Assembly: GCA_903995115.1 (NCBI GenBank)
Contig: LR877147.1
Span: forward strand, 682,001-746,000
From: Angomonas deanei
Lineage: Eukaryota > Euglenozoa > Kinetoplastea > Trypanosomatida > Trypanosomatidae
Length of the DNA: 64,000 nt
Reading direction: 5' to 3'
The notes under the pieces are model-generated. The model made no database searches. It worked only from the letters and a program-made list of their open reading frames with translations, and was not told where the DNA came from. Made by a program: the position numbers and the translations under genes. Positions within the stretch are counted from its first letter, which is position 1. Each line of letters begins with the position of its first letter. Below, one piece after another: positions 17,679 to 27,078 of the stretch.

Positions 17679-19451
17679 ATGTCACTCTTTTCCTCGAAAA
17701 AAGAGCCCAGTTCCAAGTCACTCTTTACGCTGGTGAGTGACTATGTAGATCAGGTCGTCCCGGCAGACAAAACCATGAAGGTGCTTCTCGTCGATGACGT
17801 CACCCTTCCCATCATATCCACCTCCTTCTCACAGACTCAACTACTAAAAAAAGGTGTCTTCCTGGTTGACCAGGTGCGCGCCAATCGTCAGAGGAGCAAA
17901 GTGAAGAATATGCGGTGTATTATTTTCATACGACCAGTGCGCCACAGCGTGGACGCCGCTTGTGAGGAGCTGAGGATGGGGAAGTATTCCAGCTACAGTA
18001 TTGTCTTTTGCGGGGTGGCCAGCCCGGAGCACCTCGACTCCCTCGCCCGCGCTGACGTGGAGCAACTCGTGCAACGGGTGCAAGAAGCATTCTGTGATCT
18101 TTGCGTCGTCAATAAGGATGTCTTTCTCATTGAGCACAACCACCCCGACCTTCACGAGATTACCGTGGGCGGCGGGCCTGTCCCTCGCACGCATGGACTG
18201 TTCGCGGCCAGCATCCCGCAGGACAAGGTGCGACGGCTGGCGGAAGGGTTGGCCTCCCTCTTTGTCGCACAGCGCAGACGGCCACACATACGAGTGCAGA
18301 AGCGCAGTGGGTTTGCGTGCCGTGTCGCGGAGGAGCTGATGCGGCTACTCAAGAACGACGCCGACTTGTACAACTACCGCAGTAAGAACGCGGTCCTCCT
18401 CCTTCTCGACCGCAGCGACGACCCTGTCACCCCGCTGCTCACCCCTTGGACCTATCAGGCCATGCTCCACGAACACCTCGGGCTGCACCACAACACGCTG
18501 CACCTCCCCGCCAACGTGAAGGACGCCGACCCCGATGGCTACGTCCTCTCCGAGCAGGATGATCTCTTCTTTGCGGCGAACATGTTTTTAAATTGGGGCG
18601 ATTTGTGTAATAATGTGAAAACCTACGTGGACCGCTGCAAGAGTGCCCTCAACCTCGACCGCTCCACCGCCACGATGGATGAAATAAAGGACTTTATGCA
18701 GCGCATCGGGCAAACAAAGAGTCTAGCCGGTTCCGTGGCGAAGCACGCCACCATCACCACACACCTCTCGCACGTTGTGAAGGAGCGTGACTTACTGCAG
18801 GTGTCCCTCCTGGAACAGGATATGGTCGCCTCGTACAACATGAACGATCACTTTGACCGACTTCAGAACTTGATGAAGCGGCAGGACATACAGGTGCAGG
18901 ACAAGGTGCGGTTGTGCCTCCTCTTCAACCTACGTTATGAAAGTCCCACCCAGAACTCGAGGGTGCAGGCGGTGTTGAATAATAGCAGCACCAGTGGGTA
19001 CAGCAGGCTGATTGAGCACCTCCGACACTACTACGGGACCGACCGCAACACGGAGGAGCTCTTTGCCGAGACCGGGGTACTCTCCTCCATTGTCCGGACA
19101 TTCGTGGATGTGGGGAACATATACACACAGCATCAGCCGGTGCTGAAGAAGACGCTGTTGAAGTTGCTGACCGACACCCTCGACCAGAGCGAGTCCACGC
19201 AGGGGTACCCGTACCGCACACCTGCCCCGCCAGGGGGGACACCTTTCAAGCCGGAGGAGGTGATCGTCTTCATGTGCGGTGGCTGTACGCTGGAGGAGGC
19301 GGCTCTTGTACATCACATCAATCATCGTACTGGGGGCGTTTTCGGCCCGAACGAGATGGCGCAAATGTCGCCGGAGGCTCGGGTGTTGTTAGGAGCTGAT
19401 GCGCTGCTGAATACGGAGCTGTTCGTGAAGTCATTAGCGTCTGGACCCTGA
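17679..19451 (+). CDS. VPS45: Sec1/Munc18-family protein Vps45
   Basis: 590 residues from the ATG at 17679; the frame is open to an ATG at 17610, but that part is encoded by the TC tract. SM proteins bind syntaxin-type SNAREs, and Vps45 serves trans-Golgi to endosome fusion. The sequence follows Vps45 along its length: MKVLLVDDVTLPIIS near the start, LLLLDRSDDPVTPLLTPW with WTYQAMLHEHLG in the middle, LSHVVKERDLLQVSLLEQD, VYTQHQ-like IYTQHQPVLKKTL, and a C-terminal EEVIVFMCGGCTLEEA. Length is close to the usual 550-570. The frame is intact. High confidence in family, good confidence in Vps45 over Sly1 or Vps33. Confidence 0.88.
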   Translation: MSLFSSKKEPSSKSLFTLVSDYVDQVVPADKTMKVLLVDDVTLPIISTSFSQTQLLKKGVFLVDQVRANRQRSKVKNMRCIIFIRPVRHSVDAACEELRMGKYSSYSIVFCGVASPEHLDSLARADVEQLVQRVQEAFCDLCVVNKDVFLIEHNHPDLHEITVGGGPVPRTHGLFAASIPQDKVRRLAEGLASLFVAQRRRPHIRVQKRSGFACRVAEELMRLLKNDADLYNYRSKNAVLLLLDRSDDPVTPLLTPWTYQAMLHEHLGLHHNTLHLPANVKDADPDGYVLSEQDDLFFAANMFLNWGDLCNNVKTYVDRCKSALNLDRSTATMDEIKDFMQRIGQTKSLAGSVAKHATITTHLSHVVKERDLLQVSLLEQDMVASYNMNDHFDRLQNLMKRQDIQVQDKVRLCLLFNLRYESPTQNSRVQAVLNNSSTSGYSRLIEHLRHYYGTDRNTEELFAETGVLSSIVRTFVDVGNIYTQHQPVLKKTLLKLLTDTLDQSESTQGYPYRTPAPPGGTPFKPEEVIVFMCGGCTLEEAALVHHINHRTGGVFGPNEMAQMSPEARVLLGADALLNTELFVKSLASGP

Positions 19452-19832
19452 AGACTGGTGGGCACGTTGGAAAAAAAAAAAAAACGTGAGTCTGATGTTG
19501 GTGTGTCTGTGTTTTTGTTGTGCTTGTGTATTTTTATTAACAATTTATCGTACTGTTAGTGTTGATCTTATTCACAATAATCAAAAAAAGAAAAAAAGTT
19601 TTTACATATTTTAGGTTGGAAGAAAAATGTGAATAAAAAGCCTTATCACTGTCGGTTTTAGCCCTTGATACCTACAAAACACCACTTGCATCTCTTTTTA
19701 TTATTATTATTTAGCAGGAAAACAAAAGGGTAACCCCTCGAAATATACACATTTATATATAGTTATAGATTTTTATAGTCAAAAAACAGAAACGAATCCC
19801 ATAGAATCATCATCCTTATTATTATTGCAGCC
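19452..19832. other. AT-rich intergenic region
   Basis: No gene seen. A14 run near 19470 and T/A-rich DNA up to the next ATG; it contains TATT-type repeats at 19698-19712 and 19816-19826. Confidence 0.5.
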
Positions 19833-22229
19833 ATGTTGCACGATGTTGACTTGGTGTCCGGGGTGCACGTAGAGGCGCCCTCTCTGGTAGAACTCATTCA
19901 GTGTTTCCCTGTCGCCCTAAAGCGGGACGGAGTGTTGAACTATCACTTTATGCAAATTATACGAACGTCCACCAACGCCGCCAACCGTAACCAGGCGATA
20001 AAAGGAAAGGAAAGCACGGCCCCTCGTCAGGCAGCCGGTACCTCTTCCTATCAGGAGTACTACAATGGACAAGTGCGACGGATCCTGCAGGCCATGAGAG
20101 TGGTGGAGGGAGAAACGGTCTCCAGTCCGGGTGAGTTGTATCGATCTCACTTTCACAACCGGCAGCGTTTGTTAAGCATGTTTTTTTCGCCGCAGATCGC
20201 GCGCACGATTGCCACACGCACCGCCGCCTCTCTTCGACACGAGTACGGGGCGCTGTGGAGGCACACCTTGGCGGTGTTAGACCGTGGCGGGCACCACGTG
20301 TACGCCTCCTTGCTGACAGCGATGGGGAAGGCACTCGGTGTCAGCGTTGCCAAGGACTCTGAGAGTGGAACAGAGGAGGAAGAGCTGACGATGGTGGATA
20401 AAGTGTTATACGTGATTCTTCGTACGAGTATGATCACCCATCTCAAGGGGACCCCTTCCCTCGCCAACGGTCCCAACCACAAGCGGCTGCGGAAGGAGGA
20501 GGACGAGGAGGATGGCAAGAAAACGTTAGCGGATTGGAGTGAAAAGGTATTCCGAGAGGAATCCCCCATCCTAGTAGACCGTGGAGGACGAAGAATAGCC
20601 CCCGAGCGAACAGACGAGAAGTCCTCCGGTAAAAGAAACAATAACTGGCTAGACGATGCAGAGGGACTGTACGTGAACCACAGCGGACCCAGCAGTAGTA
20701 GTAGCACTGGTAGTAGTGGGGATGAGAGCGCCCTTCCCGTGGCACTGCCGATCGCGGACTGTGTACTGTTCCAGTCGCACTGGCAGGATCGCTCTGCCCT
20801 GCCGGTCGTGGAGCCCCACTACTGGTTGAACGGTAGCTGCGTGCGGTTAGCGGAACACTCCCAGTTTCTGTTACGCCAGCTGTTGTGGTCCGCCGAGCCT
20901 GATCCGGTCGTCCACGAGCTCTTCACCGCCCCTCGCAGTGTAACACAGTACAATCACTATTTTCATGCGCTGCAGGAGATCCACGCAATGGAAAAGAACC
21001 TCGACAAACTCACCCACACCACGGCGCCCCATCACCTCAGCTGGGCGGAGCAGCCGGCGCTGAGCGAGGAGGTGCAGCTCCTTTTCACTTCCGGCTCGCG
21101 GAAGCGGAACTCCTCCGCGAGAAGTGCGGCGAACGTGCTGCTGCAGCACATGCCCGTCCACGACAGCAGTACCACAGCGGAGGAAGGACAGAAAATAGAA
21201 GATGGACTGATCACACCGTTCGCCATCTTTCAACCCATCTACACGGATGACGTGTACAGGGCGGTCTTCATTGCCCTTCACTGGGGGGTCGCCGGTTTCG
21301 CTGATCCATACTCACTCCTCTACGTGTCTGGGCCTGTCGGGGAGGAGGAGGTGCACGTCCGGGTGCGGGAATACCTCCTCGAGGACGACACCACCGCTGT
21401 GGGGTGGAAGCGGTACAAGCTGAACGATGGGAATGAAAGAGAGAACAATGAGGCGCGGCGGCCGGTGCCACACCGAGGGCTAGTGTCGCTGCTGGTGTGG
21501 GCCTGCCAGGTCGGTACGTTACTACTGCGCCTGGAGAAGCTAGCTGCACACGCACTGGCGAGACCCTCCCTGGGTCGGTATGGTAGTTGTGCCGCGGATG
21601 CACTGCAGCAGTGCACCGCCCTCCTCCGGCGACAGGTGTTTGAGCTCTCCTCCCGCCCTGGTGGACCGCACGGCCTGACCTTCAACACGATTCTGAGGGC
21701 TCAACGACGTCTGCAACAACCCGCAGTACAGGTGGAGCGGCTGGCGAAGGTCTTCGGTGTCGACGGCAGCCCCCGTTGGCGGGTGAACGACGCCGCCCAG
21801 CAGCTAAGCTCTGCCACGATTCTGACCACCCTCTACACCGCGTTGCTAGAGCAGCACGACGCTTCCGTGCTATCCGGTCTTCTGGACGAGAAGGGTTTAC
21901 CCATGGCGGTCAGTGAGGCGTGGCAGCGCGAGTTTGGGATGGGAGATGACGACGAAGAGCACAGCGACGGTGACAGCGAGGCACCTTTCCATCCTTCACA
22001 CGCCACAGGACAACTCTCCAAACTCCAGCAAAAAGTGGGTGGCGGCGTGGACGTCCTGGGACTCCTCTTCAAGGCGACACTGGTACCCACTGCACGGCAT
22101 GATGCGGCACTGGATGACACGGGGAGAAATCATAGACCCCCAGACGAATTTTTTATGTTCCCTCGCACGGCACGACGTGGAGCGGCTACACCATCGATGA
22201 CAGCCCCTACAGGCTGCCGTCTTTTCTGA
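19833..22229 (+). CDS. Gamma-tubulin complex component, GCP6-like, segment 1 (N-terminal GRIP1 part)
   Basis: 798-residue open frame, reliable to about position 22080. It corresponds to the N-terminal half of a GCP/Spc97-Spc98 protein, which nucleates microtubules with gamma-tubulin. Helical segments such as LVSLLVWACQVGTLLLRLEKLAAHAL and TILTTLYTALLEQHD are GRIP1-like. Family sequence is then found in other frames: LHGMMRHWMTRGEIIDP in the +1 frame (22090-22140), DEFF back in this frame, then GYTIDDSPYRLPSFLTKE in the next segment's frame. The end of this ORF (RTARRGAATPSM onwards) is therefore out-of-frame noise. Whole gene about 5.7 kb; the long acidic insert between GRIP1 and GRIP2 suggests GCP6 rather than GCP2-4. 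Confidence 0.7.
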   Translation: MLHDVDLVSGVHVEAPSLVELIQCFPVALKRDGVLNYHFMQIIRTSTNAANRNQAIKGKESTAPRQAAGTSSYQEYYNGQVRRILQAMRVVEGETVSSPGELYRSHFHNRQRLLSMFFSPQIARTIATRTAASLRHEYGALWRHTLAVLDRGGHHVYASLLTAMGKALGVSVAKDSESGTEEEELTMVDKVLYVILRTSMITHLKGTPSLANGPNHKRLRKEEDEEDGKKTLADWSEKVFREESPILVDRGGRRIAPERTDEKSSGKRNNNWLDDAEGLYVNHSGPSSSSSTGSSGDESALPVALPIADCVLFQSHWQDRSALPVVEPHYWLNGSCVRLAEHSQFLLRQLLWSAEPDPVVHELFTAPRSVTQYNHYFHALQEIHAMEKNLDKLTHTTAPHHLSWAEQPALSEEVQLLFTSGSRKRNSSARSAANVLLQHMPVHDSSTTAEEGQKIEDGLITPFAIFQPIYTDDVYRAVFIALHWGVAGFADPYSLLYVSGPVGEEEVHVRVREYLLEDDTTAVGWKRYKLNDGNERENNEARRPVPHRGLVSLLVWACQVGTLLLRLEKLAAHALARPSLGRYGSCAADALQQCTALLRRQVFELSSRPGGPHGLTFNTILRAQRRLQQPAVQVERLAKVFGVDGSPRWRVNDAAQQLSSATILTTLYTALLEQHDASVLSGLLDEKGLPMAVSEAWQREFGMGDDDEEHSDGDSEAPFHPSHATGQLSKLQQKVGGGVDVLGLLFKATLVPTARHDAALDDTGRNHRPPDEFFMFPRTARRGAATPSMTAPTGCRLF

Positions 22230-24055
22230 CAAAAGAGACCGCAACAGCCGTGCTCAGTGCGGGGGTGAGCGTACGTGTGCTGCGCGCGGCGGCCACCCAC
22301 GTCATCAAGGCCTCTCACACCGACATGCGTCAGGTCGACGGACTGCTTCTCTCGGAGGAGGTGGAGGCAGACGTGGATAATGTGCAGGCACAGGAGAGAA
22401 AAGATTTACAACTCATGAATGACATGGTACGCGAATTTGTCGAAAGTTTGGTTGGATTTCGAACCGACTTTCTGCACGCCCTCCCCAAGGTGGATTTGTT
22501 CGATCCCCATGGACAGCTGTCGTACTGGAGGGTGTTCTACAGCGCCTGCAACCACGTCCTGCTCGCTGCGGTGGAGGAAGAGATCATGGAGGCCCTTCGG
22601 GAGCAACAGGGGAAGGAGGAAGGTCAAGGAGAGGAGGAGGTCATCACCGGAAGTGAGGTTAAAGCACCCGAAAGCGACACGGTCGCTCCTTCTTCGGTAG
22701 TGAACAGTGTGCATGTGGACCCCAGCGTGGAGGTCACCGCACCGGTGGAGGAATCAGCGCCCCCACCTGCCACTCCCAGCAGCGCCTCTCACATTACGAT
22801 TGAACTGGCCTCCATCTCCGATGAAGGAGTTATACCGAGCACCCCCAAGGATAGTACGGTGGTGTCCTTGGACGACGACGAGTTTGACGCGCAGTCCGAG
22901 AGAAGTCTGCTTGGATTACAACGAGAGTTTGGCGCCTCTAGCAGTGTCACCTCCTCTCGTCGCAGCTCCGTGGTGACCTCGGCGCTCTACGGTGTCATCA
23001 CACAGGAGTTACGGCAGGTGGTGCAGCCAGCCCAGGAGCGAGAGGATTGCTTCGCCAAGACGCAACAAGAACTGCGCGCTGCTTTTGAGACCGACGCCCT
23101 ACGGCGACAGAGGGATCTACGTCTCCTCAGCTGGAAGGAGGAGCGACTGCATTATCGGTTGAAGCGGGCACAGGCGATGCAAAGCTGTGTCGATGAGCTT
23201 CGGGACTTATACTACCCCGCTAAAGACGACGCCACGGAAGAAGAGGACAAGTCCGCGCGGTGCGTCGTGCGCCCCCTGTCGGCGCCTCCATCACAAGTGA
23301 ATCCTCCTCAAATTCTGTACCCCGACCACACGCACCCTCCCCGCCCCACCCGCGCCACTGTCGCCTTCGCTGAAGTGGAGAACCAAACGATTCTAAGTGG
23401 AACAGACGACGCAGGGCAGCGAGACAGTGGGACGAGCGGCGCACCGAGGGGCCTGGGAATACCCCCGCACGACCGTGGCTCCACGCGACACTCCCGCACC
23501 ACCTCCTGGCTGAACGCAGGGTCCTCTCTCCCGTCCTCCGCGGCGGAGGGACTGCGAAGTCGACTGGAGAATGAAAAAATGCAGCGAAGTATGTTGGAGA
23601 CACACAGTCGATCCATCCTCTCCGGCTCCACCCGGCGCAGCGACAGGGACAGTAAAGTCTCCTCCCTGCGGAGTTCCTTCGTCAATGTCAAGGAGGATGA
23701 GGACGACGGTCGGTGTCGGCGTGATGCGGAGGGGTACAAGCACCCCGACGACCTCTACGTGGTGGCCGACATCAATGACGAGGAGTTCTTCGAGGCGCGC
23801 GTAGGGACGGAGCGGACGCACATTGTACGGGGACAAGAGATGGAGACGGCGCTACAATCACTGGCGGCACACCAAGCCCATTCCGCACAGTTCTCTCTCG
23901 GTCGGCCAGCATACATACAGCACTGTATAACGGTAGGTCGAGAAGCGGTCGGACCCTACGAGTCACGAGAGAGCGATCTGGTTGGTGGCCTGCCGGTGGT
24001 GTTCCCGTTTTCCCCAGAGATGCATTGTGAGTGGGAAACAGACCCCGCGACGTGA
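22151..24055 (+). CDS. GCP6-like gene, segment 2 (end of GRIP1 and long acidic linker)
   Basis: Frame that takes over after short C and T runs at 22136-22152. It starts with the conserved block ...WSGYTIDDSPYRLPSFLTKE (GCP hallmark) upstream of the first available start at 22250. It then runs through AVLSAGVSVRVLR and LMNDMVREFVESLV, and a poorly conserved linker of about 450 residues rich in Ser, Glu and Arg, such as the insert separating GRIP1 and GRIP2 in GCP6. At 24043-24055 the sense frame shifts again at a CCCC run, after EWETDP. Confidence 0.65.
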   Translation, partial: FYVPSHGTTWSGYTIDDSPYRLPSFLTKETATAVLSAGVSVRVLRAAATHVIKASHTDMRQVDGLLLSEEVEADVDNVQAQERKDLQLMNDMVREFVESLVGFRTDFLHALPKVDLFDPHGQLSYWRVFYSACNHVLLAAVEEEIMEALREQQGKEEGQGEEEVITGSEVKAPESDTVAPSSVVNSVHVDPSVEVTAPVEESAPPPATPSSASHITIELASISDEGVIPSTPKDSTVVSLDDDEFDAQSERSLLGLQREFGASSSVTSSRRSSVVTSALYGVITQELRQVVQPAQEREDCFAKTQQELRAAFETDALRRQRDLRLLSWKEERLHYRLKRAQAMQSCVDELRDLYYPAKDDATEEEDKSARCVVRPLSAPPSQVNPPQILYPDHTHPPRPTRATVAFAEVENQTILSGTDDAGQRDSGTSGAPRGLGIPPHDRGSTRHSRTTSWLNAGSSLPSSAAEGLRSRLENEKMQRSMLETHSRSILSGSTRRSDRDSKVSSLRSSFVNVKEDEDDGRCRRDAEGYKHPDDLYVVADINDEEFFEARVGTERTHIVRGQEMETALQSLAAHQAHSAQFSLGRPAYIQHCITVGREAVGPYESRESDLVGGLPVVFPFSPEMHCEWETDPAT

Positions 24056-24570
24056 AAAACATCTTTCACACCGAGTACCCCCGTGATGGCTACTTCACCT
24101 CTGATGGGTTGGGAAAAGATATCTCCGTCTTCCACGTGCTCCCCAGTATGGACCCTGTCCTAGGCCTCTCCGCCCAGTGCAAGGAGGAGCAGTACACGGT
24201 CGAGCACTGCACGACGTACTACCTCACCCTGGGCCGGTACTGCGCTCGGTATCTCACCCACAAGGCACTGCAGCTCACCCTCCTGCCGCCGTATGGGCAA
24301 TTGTACACCATCTTGACTGGCATGCGGTGCATTGGTCTGCTGCAGAAGGGATCCATCGCGTACGCCGTGGGGGAGGTGTGGCAGCGGTACATTGAGCGGG
24401 TGCTGGATCAGCGCAACAGCCTGGAGGGCGGAGGGGCCGGCGGCCTCGGCGGACCACTCCGTGCGGTGATCAAGAAGCGGCACCCATCGCTCAGCAGAGA
24501 AGAGGGCGACGGACAGCAGCATCTCCAGCCTAGCTGTCGCCTCTCGCCATGGAGGCATTGGATTCTCTGA
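24031..24570 (+). CDS. GCP6-like gene, segment 3 (start of GRIP2)
   Basis: Third reading frame of the same gene. It carries NIFHTEYPRDGYFTSDG, then a GRIP2-like start: ITDVFHVL-type ISVFHVLPSMDPVLGL, VEHCTTYYLTLGRYCARYL and LLQKGSIAYAVGEVWQRYI, matching the part of GCPs that contacts gamma-tubulin. The first in-frame start is a GTG at 24031, which is not a credible initiation codon, so this is a continuation and not a separate gene. Sense is lost between 24531 and 24570. Confidence 0.65.
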   Translation: MGNRPRDVKNIFHTEYPRDGYFTSDGLGKDISVFHVLPSMDPVLGLSAQCKEEQYTVEHCTTYYLTLGRYCARYLTHKALQLTLLPPYGQLYTILTGMRCIGLLQKGSIAYAVGEVWQRYIERVLDQRNSLEGGGAGGLGGPLRAVIKKRHPSLSREEGDGQQHLQPSCRLSPWRHWIL

Positions 24571-25523
24571 ATGGTATCTTCAAGCGAGAGTGGGCGGACC
24601 TCAGTCGGGGTAGCGTAGAAATCTCCTGGTACCTCGTGCCGGGGAGTGACGACGACGCGCTCCGACCGCTAGACTTCATCAAACGGCTAGAGCTCACCTC
24701 CCCCGTCCCCGAACTGCAGGAAGGGATACAGAGCGGCCGGAAAGGGCTGTGGCTCCTTCCACGCCACTTTTTACTGCGGTACAGTCAGCTGTTCCGGGTG
24801 CTGCTCTTCTGGAAGACGGTGGAGCGGACGATGGGGGCACTGTGGTCGCAGGCACGGTCGTGCGGCGTGGCGGAGGTGTTCATCTTCAGTCACACCATGA
24901 AGGAAATATTGCAGAACAGCCTACAGCTCCCCTTCTGGAACCGTCTCTCCGCGCTCTGTGGGGCCTTTGCCTCCTCTCTTCAGTTTGAGAGCGGTCGACT
25001 GTACGACTTTGATTGTTTGGAGGAATTCACCCAATCCCACGATCACTTCCTGGAGGAATGCTTTTTTTCCGCCTTCCTGGATACCCAGCGCGACGACCAG
25101 GACACCCCCGAGGCCGATCTCTCCCCGTCCCTCCACACCGTGCAACTCACCTTTTTTAAATTGCTAAAGTATGTCGAGGTGGTGGAGGAATGCGTGCGGC
25201 TGGCAAACGTCACTGTGGACCGTTGGGGGCAGCAGGAAAGGGAACGGAAGGCGACGGATAGCGAAAAGAAGGCTACAAAAGACAAGAAGGAGCAGCTGAT
25301 GCGGCGGGTGCGCGCGGTCGCTGTTCAGCACCTTCAGCTGGCGAAGCGCGATACAGAGCTGCTGTCCCACACCCTCTACAGCATGAACGACACCCTGTAT
25401 CGTGTAGTGGACCGTCGTCACCGTAGTGGGACCAATCGTGATTCGGAAAGTTGGGAAGAAAGAACGAGTTATCTTTCGCATGTGACCTTGTTATTGAATG
25501 ATGTGATAAAGTCGTTGGTATAG
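24534..25523 (+). CDS. GCP6-like gene, segment 4 (C-terminal GRIP2)
   Basis: Frame identical to segment 1. An ATG at 24549 gives 324 residues, but the match begins just before it. GRIP2 features: VEISWYLVPG, PLDFIKRLELTSPVP, LLRYSQLFRVLLFWKTVERTM (the Y.L.RfLL.lk.ve helix of GCPs), LPFWNRLSALCGAFASSLQF and DFDCLEEFTQSHDHFLEECF, ending with a helical tail. Net shifts over the gene return to the first frame. Taken alone this piece would lack GRIP1, so an independent gene is unlikely. Confidence 0.65.
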   Translation: MSPLAMEALDSLNGIFKREWADLSRGSVEISWYLVPGSDDDALRPLDFIKRLELTSPVPELQEGIQSGRKGLWLLPRHFLLRYSQLFRVLLFWKTVERTMGALWSQARSCGVAEVFIFSHTMKEILQNSLQLPFWNRLSALCGAFASSLQFESGRLYDFDCLEEFTQSHDHFLEECFFSAFLDTQRDDQDTPEADLSPSLHTVQLTFFKLLKYVEVVEECVRLANVTVDRWGQQERERKATDSEKKATKDKKEQLMRRVRAVAVQHLQLAKRDTELLSHTLYSMNDTLYRVVDRRHRSGTNRDSESWEERTSYLSHVTLLLNDVIKSLV

Positions 25524-25687
25524 TGGATAATGGCTATTATTCTTATTTTTGCTCGTGGGAATGGCATTTCAAAAAGAAAAAAACGGAAAATAACTGTTCT
25601 CAGTATTGTTCTGTTCAGTGGTACTGATTTCTCTTCTTTTTCTTCCCTAAGGTATTTAAAGTAATTTGAAAGAAAAGGGAAAAAGAA

Positions 25688-26795
25688 ATGTCCAATCTTC
25701 AGAAGATTAATGACATTGAGGCGGAGCTGGCGCGTACCCAAAAGAACAAGGCCACGATGGCACATATTTGCTCCCTCAAGGCACGTCTAGCACAGTTAAA
25801 GCGTGAGCTGATTGCCTCCGACTCTAAAGAAAGGTGGCGGTAAGGGCGAAGGGTTTGACGTACAGAAGACGGGTGACGCACGCATAGGCTTTATCGGCTT
25901 CCCCTCCGTCGGCAAGTCCACCCTGCTCACCAAGATGACCTCCACCGTGAGTGAGGTGGCCGCCTACGAGTTCACCACCCTCACCTGCGTCCCTGGTGTC
26001 GTCAACTACCGCGGCGCTAAATTACAAATGTTGGATCTGCCCGGTATTATCGAGGGCGCCAAGGACGGTAAAGGTCGTGGTCGTCAGGTGATTGCGGTGG
26101 CCAGAACATGTAGTCTGATTCTCATCGTGCTCGACGTGGTGAAGCCGCTGCAGCACAAGCTCATTATCGAGCGAGAGTTAGATGGGTTTGGGATCCGTCT
26201 CAACCAGCAGCCGCCGGATATCTCCATCCGGAAGCGGGAGAAGGGTGGCATTACCGTTAGCTCCACCTGCCCCCTCACCCAGCTCGACCACGACACCATT
26301 AAGACCATCTTCACCGAGTACAAGCTCAACAACGCCGATGTGGTGCTACGTGGGGACTACTCCGCTGATCAGGTGATCGACGCGATAGAAGGGAACCGCA
26401 CCTACATCCCCTGTGTCTACGTCTTGAACAAGATTGATCAAATCTCCATTGAGGAGCTGGATATTATAGCGCGACTGCCGCACAACTGCCCCATCAGCGC
26501 CCACCACGGCTGGAACTTGGATGGTTTACTGGAGGTCATTTGGGATCACTTGAACTTTATTCGGGTCTACACCAAGCCCAAGGGTCAGGTGCCAGACTAC
26601 GACGAGCCCGTCATTCTTCGTCGGGTGCCGCAGCCGTCGGTGGAGGTCTTCTGTAACCGTATTCACCGTCAGCTCATGCGGAACTTTAAGTACGCCTGGG
26701 CGTGGGGGGCGTCGGTCAAGCATCAGCCCCAGCGTGTGGGGAAGGACCACTTGTTAGAGGATGAGGATGTGGTCCAAATTGTGAAGAAGGTTTAA
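25688..26795 (+). CDS. DRG1: Developmentally regulated GTP-binding protein DRG1 (Obg family), one frame break
   Basis: GTPase of the Obg/DRG family, associated with translating ribosomes. The ATG at 25688 starts [19 protein letters not shown], the standard DRG1 N-terminal helix, but this frame stops at TAA 25841. The rest lies one frame over, from about 25827, with [11 protein letters not shown] (G1), [18 protein letters not shown] (G3), NKID (G4, about 26429) and a C-terminal TGS domain ending QIVKKV. One extra A in the AAA at 25826-25828 accounts for the break: the family sequence runs straight across it. Total length would be about 368, as in human DRG1 (367). DRG1 is very conserved, so a sequence error is likelier than a pseudogene. 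Confidence 0.85.
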
Positions 26796-27078
26796 AAAAA
26801 AAAAGTTTTTTCTTTTTTTATTTTTTTCATGTTTATTTAAACAAAGCATCAATAATAACAAATAATAAGGCATTTTTAAATAAGGTAAAAAAATATATAT
26901 ACATTACAATAAATATATTTTTTTTTTCTTTTCTGGGAACTGCCGTCTGTGTAGGAAGACACAAACAAAGAAGTGTCAAAACGTTATTAACACCCTTTTT
27001 TTTTCTTTTTTTTTTTTTCCAAGAGCCATCATAATAATAACTATACTCATTATTCTTTATTTATTTATTAGTATTATT

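Noticed and set aside
24031-24570. Independent small gene of 179 codons
   Set aside because: Starts with GTG directly after a stop, contains the missing middle of the GCP GRIP2 region, and has no own leader.
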